A DNA stretch of 11,694 bases from DHVE2 group archaeon (lineage in GTDB: Archaea; Thermoplasmatota; Thermoplasmata; Thermoplasmatales; Aciduliprofundaceae), in the NCBI GenBank assembly GCA_015522955.1, contig WALG01000129.1:1-11694 (forward strand). Direction: 5' to 3'. A program made the position numbers and the translations under genes. Below are positions 5,978 to 11,694 of this stretch, in pieces; the first letter of the stretch is position 1, and each line of letters opens with the position of its first letter. The notes under the pieces were generated by a model, which made no database searches, was not told the origin of the DNA, and was given only the letters and a program-made list of their open reading frames with translations.

Positions 5978-7720
5978 ATGGGAAAGGCGGTATATCTTGG
6001 TAAAGTATCTCTACACTGGTGTGACCATTGCAATGTGCCACTCGTGGCGCCTAGATGTGGGATATGCGGTGAAAAAGGTAGAAAGGTGAAGATTACTCCG
6101 CCCGGAGAGGTGCGTATAGGGTTTGAAGGAGATTTAAAGATTTTAAACTCAGCACTTCAGCGTCAGTTTGGATGCAAGTTACAGAAAAGTTTTGTGCTTT
6201 TCAACCGTATACCGCATTACGATAGAATGGACGAGATAATAATCCATGGCCATGTGATTGGAAATCTGAGATATGACCTCTCCAAACGGGATTTTATGCT
6301 CTCCCTGAGAATGAAGGGCGCATATCTTTTGAATGATTGCATCAAAAAAGGCTGGGTCATCGCAGATAAGGGTGCCGTTGAACCCGTACTCCAAGGATAC
6401 AACCTCATGGTTCCAGGAGTTCTCGATTTTCACGGGGAGATAAAGAAAGGCGATGAGGTAATAGTGCGTGACCCCGAGGGACATGCATTTGCAGTAGGCA
6501 CAGCAAAGATGAATGCAGAGGAAATGAAAGAATTTAATCGGGGAGTGGCAGTGAAAATAAGATACAGTAACTACGGTACATGGGAGAAAAAAGAGGAACC
6601 GACTGTTGAAAAGGTAGTTGAGGCGAATCATAGGCATCTGGAAAATCTGGAGAGGAAGGGAGTGGAGTTCATCAAACGAATAAAAGAAGAGTATGCGTCT
6701 CTTCCCCTTGCGGTATCGTTCAGCGGTGGTAAAGATTCCCTTGTTACCCTGCTTCTCGCGCTTGATAGCGGGCTGCCATTCACGACATTCTTTCTCAACA
6801 CAGGCATAGAACTGCCCGAAACCGTGGAATATATTGCACAGATAGAAAAAGAATATGGAATCGATGTGGAAAGAATAGAGGCAGGTGACGCCTTTTTCAA
6901 GTATCTGGAGCATTTTGGGCCACCGGGAAGGGATTATAGATGGTGCTGCAAGGTCTGCAAACTCGGTCCCACAACAAGATTCATTCTGGAAAAGTACAAA
7001 AATGGGCTTCTCACGCTTATAGGTCAGAGAAGATACGAAAGTTTTGAACGTATGAGAAAAGGGAGTGTATGGAAAAATGAGTGGGTTCCCAATCAGGTTT
7101 CGGCAAGCCCCATTCAGAACTGGACGTCGCTGGAAATATGGCTCTACATTCTATGGAAAAAAGCCCCAATAAATCCGTGGTATCTTAGGGGTTTAACGAG
7201 AATAGGGTGTTACCTATGCCCCTCCTCTGACCTTGCAGATTTTGAGATTATACGTCACTATTATCCGCAGATAAATGAATGGTTTTACTATTTGAAGGAA
7301 TATGCGAAGATGCACGGTATACCGGAAGAGTGGAGTGAGTCTTCATGGAGATGGAAGAATCCACCTAAATGGGCAGGAGGGATAAAGGCAAAGCGTGAAA
7401 AATTGCAAATTGAATTCAATGGCGAGGAATGGAAAACTGTAAAATTCTCCAAAGAAATTGATGAGGCGAGAGCGAGAAATATGCTGTGGGCTCTTCCTCC
7501 AGGTTCGTGGAGATGGGAAAAGCATCTGGAAATTCATGATTCGTTTCTAAAAGAGGCAAGATCCCTGCTCATACGCTCCCAAGAATGTGTAAGTTGTGGC
7601 ATCTGTCTAGCAAGATGTCCTGTGGGAGCCCTTAAACTCGAGGAGGGAATAAAAATAGAGGAAGAGAAATGCATCCATTGCCTGGATTGCATGGGCAAAT
7701 GCCCAGCAGAGGAGTTTTAA
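5978..7720 (+). CDS. PAPS-reductase-like PP-loop enzyme fused to zinc ribbon, PUA and 2x[4Fe-4S] ferredoxin domains
   Basis: This is a 580-residue multidomain archaeal protein. The N-terminus has a zinc-ribbon pattern (Cys15, Cys18, Cys27, Cys30). A PUA-like domain, a fold usually RNA-binding, lies near 128-197. The adenylyl-binding PP-loop SGGKDS is at 249-254, followed by NTGIELPET. Next come WCCKVCK (Cys323, Cys324, Cys327) and GCYLCP (Cys411, Cys414), a CC...CxxC arrangement like the iron-sulfur ligands of bacterial-type APS reductases. The C-terminus has two complete ferredoxin motifs (Cys537/540/543/547 and Cys565/568/571/575). The fold suggests redox or sulfur chemistry on an adenylylated substrate with built-in electron supply. 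The PUA domain hints at RNA, so a tRNA-modifying role is as plausible as sulfate assimilation. The true substrate is not known to me. The ATG abuts the regulator's stop codon. The stop abuts the stop of the convergent receiver gene with no space between. Confidence 0.85.
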   Translation: MGKAVYLGKVSLHWCDHCNVPLVAPRCGICGEKGRKVKITPPGEVRIGFEGDLKILNSALQRQFGCKLQKSFVLFNRIPHYDRMDEIIIHGHVIGNLRYDLSKRDFMLSLRMKGAYLLNDCIKKGWVIADKGAVEPVLQGYNLMVPGVLDFHGEIKKGDEVIVRDPEGHAFAVGTAKMNAEEMKEFNRGVAVKIRYSNYGTWEKKEEPTVEKVVEANHRHLENLERKGVEFIKRIKEEYASLPLAVSFSGGKDSLVTLLLALDSGLPFTTFFLNTGIELPETVEYIAQIEKEYGIDVERIEAGDAFFKYLEHFGPPGRDYRWCCKVCKLGPTTRFILEKYKNGLLTLIGQRRYESFERMRKGSVWKNEWVPNQVSASPIQNWTSLEIWLYILWKKAPINPWYLRGLTRIGCYLCPSSDLADFEIIRHYYPQINEWFYYLKEYAKMHGIPEEWSESSWRWKNPPKWAGGIKAKREKLQIEFNGEEWKTVKFSKEIDEARARNMLWALPPGSWRWEKHLEIHDSFLKEARSLLIRSQECVSCGICLARCPVGALKLEEGIKIEEEKCIHCLDCMGKCPAEEF

Positions 7721-8083
7721 TCAGTTGTAGTTAAGGTATCCAAGCACTTTTTTTCTAAACTCCTGTACTGGCACATTTTTAACTATGTAGTCCAGTGCTC
7801 CAGCATTCAGAGCATCCTCTATTACATAATCTTTATCGAGACCACTTATTACAACTATTTTTGCGTCTCTATCTTCTTTCTTCAATTTCTCGATCAAATC
7901 CACACCGTTCATATCCGAAAGGATGATGTCTACCATCACAAGATCTGGACGCACACTTCTATATTTCTCCATGGCCTCTTTCCCGCTGCGGGCCCACTCA
8001 ATTTCAATCTTTTCTCTCTTTAGCACCTCCCTTATGAAGTTGTAAAACAGTTCCGAGTCATCAACAAGCATAATCTTCTTCAT
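7721..8083 (-). CDS. stand-alone CheY-like response regulator receiver
   Basis: This 120-residue single receiver domain has all key residues: the acidic pair Asp8-Asp9 (LVDDS), phospho-acceptor Asp52 (MVDIIL), Ser80 of the switch position (VVISG), and Lys102 (IVKN). There is no output domain, so it must signal by contact with a partner protein, as CheY does. It starts with ATG overlapping the stop of the KaiC-like gene (ATGA), preceded by a strong Shine-Dalgarno GGAGGAGAT at 8095-8087. The overlap suggests translational coupling and a shared function with the ATPase. No histidine kinase is present in the window. It is not recognisably a chemotaxis protein by context. Confidence 0.92.
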   Translation of the reverse strand: MKKIMLVDDSELFYNFIREVLKREKIEIEWARSGKEAMEKYRSVRPDLVMVDIILSDMNGVDLIEKLKKEDRDAKIVVISGLDKDYVIEDALNAGALDYIVKNVPVQEFRKKVLGYLNYN

Positions 8084-9450
8084 AGGATCTCCTCCAACTT
8101 GATTTTTGGATATCCTTCCTTGGTATGCAGATCTAGATGATAAGTGGCGGTCCAGGGCTTTATGCCATACATAATCACATCTCCATCCACATTGTTGAAT
8201 TTAATGTAAATGTCTGAGAAACCCGCACAAAACCTCTTAATTTCCTTATCCGATACTTTACCACTTATTATCAAGATTCCACTTCTCTTTCTTATCTCGT
8301 TCCTTAAGTAATCCAGGAGTTGCATAATCTGATTACTATTTAAGTAACTGTAGAGCCTGTCGTAGCCCAAGATTACTAGAGGTGTATGGCTTTCATCAAG
8401 ATATTTCTCTACAATTTCTGCTATACTCTTCTCATTTGAGAAATCTACATACTGGACAAAATTTTCCAGTTCACGCTCATTGTAGATTACTCTGAGATTT
8501 CCGAGTTGTTTTTCAAGTGAGAAGAGATAAATTTGATACTTGATTTCACTGCTATCCATATCGTTTGGTGGTATTATTACCCCAGACTTTTCATTTTTAA
8601 GAAAATTTACCAGTGTGGACATTATAATGGTTAGATGGTATTCTCTTGGTACATACTCTTCAAAATCATAGAATATTGTGTAGCCACGTCTAAATTTTAT
8701 TATATCATCGAATACCGCTGAAGGAATCCCACCCCCCATTTTTATGGGTATACCCTTGAATTCCTTGAGATTTCGAGGATGCTCAAACGATGAGGAACGG
8801 AGAGTGTTCGCTCTACCGTCTTTAAGAGAGATGACATACTCGGGCTTCTCAATTCTCATCCCCCTCAATTTCTCTATTGTGAGACCACGTTGCATGCGCC
8901 CGTTTTCTATATGCTTATGAAGTGTAAGTACCCCGTCAGCCACATAGGAGATGGGGTCCTCCTCCGTACCTTCCTTGGTTATTATTATATTCAATCCAAG
9001 ATCAGATAATTTGATGAGATTTAGAAAGAATCTTTCAGGGTCATAAATCTCTTTTCTCTCCCTTTCCTCAATCTCCTTGTATTTGAGTTCTTGCAATATG
9101 GTATGCCAACTGTCTAAAATCACTGTTTTAATCTCTCCTTTCTCCACCTTGTTGAGTACATGCCTGAAGGAGGTGGGGAGGAGATAGAATATGTTCTTAA
9201 ATTGGGAGGCTTCCTCATATCCATATTTCTCATCAATAACAAAGATCTTCTTTTTTGCAGTTTCTCCAACCCACGAAAAGTTTCTGTTAATATCCCTTAG
9301 AACCTTTGATGTGGTAATATAAGCACAGTCATCTCGGGAGTTGAGAAGACTAAGGGCAAAAATTGTTTTACCGGTGCCGGGTAAGCCACGAATGAGAAGA
9401 ATTACTCCGTCCCTATTAAGAAACTCTTGAATTTCAGGAGGCACATTCAT
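8080..9450 (-). CDS. KaiC-like RecA-superfamily ATPase with degenerate second domain
   Basis: This is a 456-residue protein. The first half is a KaiC-type RecA domain: Walker A GLPGTGKT at 22-29, Walker B VILDSWH with Asp113, and the KaiC signature region ending ADGVLTL...KLRGMRIEKPEYVISLKDG. At the place where KaiC has its catalytic Glu-Glu pair (end of the second strand), this protein reads YITTSK, so efficient hydrolysis is doubtful. The second half (about 230-456) follows the same fold order (FRRGYTIFYDFEEYV, then GVIIPP, LVILGYD, ILIISGK, DIYIKF) but has no Walker A. It is probably a second RecA domain that no longer binds ATP. Start: the only ATG in reach, with GAGGAG at 9468-9463, a rather long spacing of 12. 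It forms an operon with the receiver gene. The likely role is a signalling or regulatory ATPase; the target is unknown. Confidence 0.85.
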   Translation of the reverse strand: MNVPPEIQEFLNRDGVILLIRGLPGTGKTIFALSLLNSRDDCAYITTSKVLRDINRNFSWVGETAKKKIFVIDEKYGYEEASQFKNIFYLLPTSFRHVLNKVEKGEIKTVILDSWHTILQELKYKEIEERERKEIYDPERFFLNLIKLSDLGLNIIITKEGTEEDPISYVADGVLTLHKHIENGRMQRGLTIEKLRGMRIEKPEYVISLKDGRANTLRSSSFEHPRNLKEFKGIPIKMGGGIPSAVFDDIIKFRRGYTIFYDFEEYVPREYHLTIIMSTLVNFLKNEKSGVIIPPNDMDSSEIKYQIYLFSLEKQLGNLRVIYNERELENFVQYVDFSNEKSIAEIVEKYLDESHTPLVILGYDRLYSYLNSNQIMQLLDYLRNEIRKRSGILIISGKVSDKEIKRFCAGFSDIYIKFNNVDGDVIMYGIKPWTATYHLDLHTKEGYPKIKLEEIL

Positions 9451-9527
9451 AAAGTAAAGATACTCCTCAGGGATATTAAATTTTCGTTGCCAGTATTATG
9501 CATTTCATTTTGTGCCCAATCAGGAAG

Positions 9528-9536
9528 TTTTTAATA
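9528..9536 (+). promoter_or_regulatory. promoter of pyrH in the divergent intergenic region
   Basis: The 108-nt gap between the divergent KaiC-like and pyrH genes holds TTTTTAATA centred about 26 nt before the ATG at 9559. This predicts a leaderless pyrH mRNA. For the opposite strand, AATTTAATAT near 9486-9477 is the likeliest TATA element for the KaiC/receiver operon. No operator-like repeat was seen. Confidence 0.5.
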
Positions 9537-9558
9537 GGGTGAATTAATAATCTTGGGT

Positions 9559-10239
9559 ATGGTAGTAATATCATTAGGCGGCTCAATTATAGCAGGTGAT
9601 GAAATAAATGCCAATTATCTCACAACATTCCGTCACTTCCTGCAGGAGAAATCAAAGAGAGTGAAATTCTACATAGTAGTGGGTGGAGGAAGAATTGCAA
9701 GGAAGTACATTCAGGCTGGATTCAGGATGGGTCTTGACCAGTACATACTAGATAAAATAGGTATAATGTCTACCAGATTAAATGCATCTCTTTTACTTGG
9801 AGAATACTCGTACCCACGTGTTGCGGAAAGCATTGAGGAAGCCTATATAGCAGGACGCAGTTACAACGTGGTACTTCTCGGAGGTACAGAGCCTGGGCAC
9901 ACCACAGATGGAGTATCGCTTCTTCTCGCAGAGAGAATTGGTGAGAAAAGAGTAATAAATATGACTTCAGTGGGTGGAATATATGACAAGGATCCGCATA
10001 AATATGAGGATGCAGAAATTCTTCATAGGATAAGTTTTGAAAATGCAGAAAAAATGTTTCTAAATCGCAAGATGAATGCAGGCCTGAATCTCCCATTTGA
10101 CCTTCTATCTCTAAAAATTGCTGAGAGAAGTGGCATAGAGATATACGCGATTGGCAAAGACCTCAGAAATCTGGAGAGGGTGATAAACAATGAGGATTTC
10201 GAGGGAACAGTTATTGGAAGCATTCACGGTGGACATTAG
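9559..10239 (+). CDS. pyrH: UMP kinase, archaeal type
   Basis: This 226-residue member of the amino-acid-kinase family has the normal length for archaeal UMP kinase, which phosphorylates UMP to UDP with ATP in pyrimidine nucleotide synthesis. Motifs: SLGGS at 5-9, VVGGG at 40-44 followed by ARKYIQAGF, LDQYILDKIGIMSTRLNA at 59-76 (UMP-binding region), GGTEPGHTTDGV at 108-119, and SVGGIYDKDP at 137-146 (ATP-binding). The ATG at 9559 gives the family's usual N-terminus (MVVISLGGS) and fits a leaderless transcript. A TTG two codons earlier is the only alternative. The 3' end overlaps the next gene by 50 bases. Assignment is confident. Confidence 0.95.
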   Translation: MVVISLGGSIIAGDEINANYLTTFRHFLQEKSKRVKFYIVVGGGRIARKYIQAGFRMGLDQYILDKIGIMSTRLNASLLLGEYSYPRVAESIEEAYIAGRSYNVVLLGGTEPGHTTDGVSLLLAERIGEKRVINMTSVGGIYDKDPHKYEDAEILHRISFENAEKMFLNRKMNAGLNLPFDLLSLKIAERSGIEIYAIGKDLRNLERVINNEDFEGTVIGSIHGGH

Positions 10240-10759
10240 AAAGAGGAAAACAGGCTTTCTGGCATTTATACCATTCGTTTTTCTCTTCATCTGGGTTCTT
10301 CTACTTTTTCTCTCTCCCCTAACTCAACCACCGGGAACTATTTATCTTGGAAATAGCGGCAAGGTTAGTGTGACTGACAATACACCCTACATAAACACTC
10401 ATGTACATAATATTCTGGCAAGATATGTGTATCTCTCTGGGGATGTTATGTGCCACCAGCATGCCGACCGTTCGTTTTTTGTGGGGGGAAATCAAATGCC
10501 ATACTGCTCTCGCTGTACGGGAATTTTTCTTGGCTTGGCATTTGGAGCGTTTATAGGCGCCTTATTTCGTGTGAGAATAGGTCTAGGATTTTATCTCCTG
10601 GTTATTATCCCTCTCGCCTTGGATGGTGGAGTACAACTGCTTACCTCCTATGAAAGTACAAATTTCACCAGGATTGTGACCGGAACTTTGGTGGGCACAT
10701 TTACTTCCATTGTTATGTGGTATGTTTATCAGGATGTCCACGAGTTTTCTCGTAAATGA
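10190..10759 (+). CDS. DUF2085 family membrane protein
   Basis: This 189-residue protein has about four membrane segments: roughly residues 22-44, 110-127, 130-151 and 161-180. Between the first and second is a large loop with the DUF2085 signature CHQHADRSFF...QMPYCSRCTG, whose Cys and His residues could bind a metal. The function of the family is unknown to me. The ATG at 10190 is supported by a well-spaced Shine-Dalgarno GGGTGAT (10177-10183) inside the pyrH coding region. A GTG at 10229 is an alternative that would shorten the pyrH overlap. Its 3' end overlaps the convergent DUF504 gene by 47 bases. It is co-transcribed with pyrH by position; a functional link is not evident. Confidence 0.8.
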   Translation: MRISREQLLEAFTVDIRKRKTGFLAFIPFVFLFIWVLLLFLSPLTQPPGTIYLGNSGKVSVTDNTPYINTHVHNILARYVYLSGDVMCHQHADRSFFVGGNQMPYCSRCTGIFLGLAFGAFIGALFRVRIGLGFYLLVIIPLALDGGVQLLTSYESTNFTRIVTGTLVGTFTSIVMWYVYQDVHEFSRK

Positions 10760-10970
10760 TATCTCCTGCATAGAGTATCCGCAAAACTCTATGATATGGT
10801 ATCATCCCTCCATTCTGGGTGAATATAAATTTGCTTCCCAGGTCAACGATGTCGTCACCACTCAGAATCTCATAGCCTCTGGGTGATAGTCTATCTATAT
10901 AGTGCACCTCTATCTTTGAGAAATCTCTGTCTTCACGCCATTTGTATTCGTTGAGAATTTTTCTCACCAT
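10713..10970 (-). CDS. UPF0248/DUF504 family protein
   Basis: This small 85-residue basic protein shows the pattern of the archaeal DUF504 (UPF0248, MJ1316-like) family: ILNEYKWREDRDFSKIEV near the start, then IDRLSPRGYEILSGDDIV, and IPYHRVLRILYAGDIIYE. This domain has been proposed to recognise RNA ends; the exact role here is unknown. The last dozen residues (KTRGHPDKHTT) extend past the usual domain end and are encoded antisense to the 3' end of the DUF2085 gene. It starts at an ATG that overlaps the end of the upstream membrane-protein gene by 7 bases, with GGAGGAAG about 8-10 nt before it. Confidence 0.8.
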   Translation of the reverse strand: MVRKILNEYKWREDRDFSKIEVHYIDRLSPRGYEILSGDDIVDLGSKFIFTQNGGMIPYHRVLRILYAGDIIYEKTRGHPDKHTT

Positions 10971-11383
10971 TTTTTGCTCTTCCTCCTGCGTGAGTATTTG
11001 ATGTATAGATGGCCTATAAAATGCACAATAACCGCAACCAGTATCCAGGAGATGAGAACCGATGTAACTGTGTATATCCCAAAAAAGTATCCCTCTGAGC
11101 CCAAGGTAAGTACAAGAACTAGGGCGCCGTATGTTTTACATCCAAACAGAGGGAATATACGTTTCCACCGGAACTTCACAGAGATATATCCCAGTGCAGT
11201 GTAAGCAAGAAGAAATAGAAATACATATTCATTTATGTCTATAGAACCAAGCAAGATGAGAAAACTCAAAGTATTAGCATAAACACTGCTCCAACTCACA
11301 TAGTATTTTTCCACCACTATCCCTATATATATGAGAAGAAACGCACTGAGAATAGTGGCTAACTTTGGGTCTAAAATTATCAT
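10964..11383 (-). CDS. small multi-pass membrane protein of unknown function
   Basis: This 139-residue protein is very hydrophobic, with about four or five membrane segments (roughly residues 8-24, 36-49, 52-69, 83-100 and 104-126) and a strongly basic C-terminus (YSRRRKSKKW) that would lie in the cytoplasm. I do not recognise the family and see no catalytic motif. The start is the ATG at 11383. It overlaps the mptE stop codon (ATGA) and has GGAGG at 11394-11390 six bases before it. A GTG at 11401 would put that Shine-Dalgarno inside the gene. Its end overlaps the DUF504 start, so all three genes on this strand appear to be translationally coupled. Confidence 0.75.
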   Translation of the reverse strand: MIILDPKLATILSAFLLIYIGIVVEKYYVSWSSVYANTLSFLILLGSIDINEYVFLFLLAYTALGYISVKFRWKRIFPLFGCKTYGALVLVLTLGSEGYFFGIYTVTSVLISWILVAVIVHFIGHLYIKYSRRRKSKKW

Positions 11384-11694
11384 TTCTTTCCTCCTTCCCA
11401 CACTATTTTAGCACCTTCTTTTTCGAGAATTTTAATCAATTTCTTTGCCCATTTGAGTTTTTTTCTTTTTAATTCCATGCTCTTTCCTGTTTTAGGTGTA
11501 GGATTTTCAAAATCAAAGCCAACCAGATGAATTTCAGCCCCAAAATGAGCAGCCAGAAAGACACAGCGGTCTCCATCGGTGAACCCTCCAAAGTTATAGA
11601 CATTCCACAGGGGCTCAATCTGGGTTGTGCCAAATCTTTTGGGAAACATCTCTGCGTAATGCAGTTTGTCCATATTATCTCCATGGGCATGAAT
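11380..11694 (-). CDS. mptE: 6-hydroxymethyl-7,8-dihydropterin pyrophosphokinase MptE (partial, C-terminal part)
   Basis: The gene runs in from beyond the right edge; 104 codons of its 3' part are visible. The frame opens with IHAHGDNMDKL, the conserved HAHGDN motif of the archaeal MptE/DUF115 family, followed by VYNFGGFTDGDR, LAAHFGAEIHLVGFDF and a lysine-rich C-terminal helix. MptE transfers pyrophosphate to 6-hydroxymethyl-dihydropterin in archaeal folate/methanopterin biosynthesis. The N-terminal part, outside the window, is not assessed. An ATG at 11673 is internal, because the conserved motif lies before it. Its stop overlaps the start of the next gene (ATGA). Confidence 0.9.
   Translation of the reverse strand: MHAHGDNMDKLHYAEMFPKRFGTTQIEPLWNVYNFGGFTDGDRCVFLAAHFGAEIHLVGFDFENPTPKTGKSMELKRKKLKWAKKLIKILEKEGAKIVWEGGKK

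Noticed and set aside
6179..6913. 244-codon open frame on the minus strand
   Set aside because: It lies wholly antisense to the PAPS-reductase-like gene, whose motifs are unmistakable. The translation is rich in Phe, Tyr, Cys and His with no recognisable domain.
10974..11204. 76-codon plus-strand open frame
   Set aside because: It is antisense to the small membrane protein gene, which has a Shine-Dalgarno and overlaps its neighbours in operon fashion.
1..11694. CRISPR array, tRNA, rRNA, transposase or integrase
   Set aside because: I looked for regular repeats, cloverleaf-like sequences and transposase motifs by eye and saw none. A structured-RNA or repeat search could still find something weak.

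Overview
The window looks like chromosomal DNA of a thermophilic or acidophilic euryarchaeon. The signs are an archaeal-type UMP kinase, an archaeal MptE (DUF115) pterin pyrophosphokinase, a UPF0248/DUF504 protein, a KaiC-like RecA ATPase, an archaeal PUA-PAPS-reductase-ferredoxin fusion, TATA boxes about 25 nt before several starts, and Shine-Dalgarno sequences of the GGAGGTGAT type. An Aciduliprofundum/Thermoplasmata-like source is my best guess. That rests on gene content only; no database search was possible.

Layout. (1) 1-328: no convincing gene, then a promoter. (2) 329-1915 (+): PLP-dependent aspartate 4-decarboxylase/aminotransferase. (3) 1989-2537 (-): a wrecked ABC exporter gene that has lost its N-terminal part and, by an in-frame deletion, everything from Walker A to Walker B. 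(4) 2827-5459 (+): a tight operon for citrate lyase, gamma (citD), beta (citE) and alpha (citF). (5) 5456-5578 (-): the C-terminal remnant of an endonuclease IV-like gene, tail to tail with citF. (6) 5666-7720 (+): a small winged-helix protein and a PAPS-reductase-like enzyme with zinc ribbon, PUA, PP-loop and 2x[4Fe-4S] ferredoxin domains. (7) 9450-7721 (-): a two-domain KaiC-like ATPase and a stand-alone CheY-like receiver, overlapping by ATGA. (8) 9559-10759 (+): pyrH and an overlapping DUF2085 membrane protein. (9) 11694-10713 (-): the 3' part of mptE, a small multi-pass membrane protein and a DUF504 protein, all overlapping.

How they may work together. Citrate lyase would split citrate to acetate and oxaloacetate. 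The aspartate enzyme could carry oxaloacetate onward via aspartate to alanine and CO2, so the left third may be a citrate or C4-acid catabolic block. The most striking detail is in CitD. The serine that carries the CoA-like prosthetic group in known citrate lyases is a lysine here, although the rest of the protein and both partner subunits look intact. This raises the possibility of a lyase that works without the covalent cofactor, for example with free CoA. The KaiC/receiver pair is a probable signalling module, and the PAPS-reductase-like protein is an orphan redox or sulfur enzyme.
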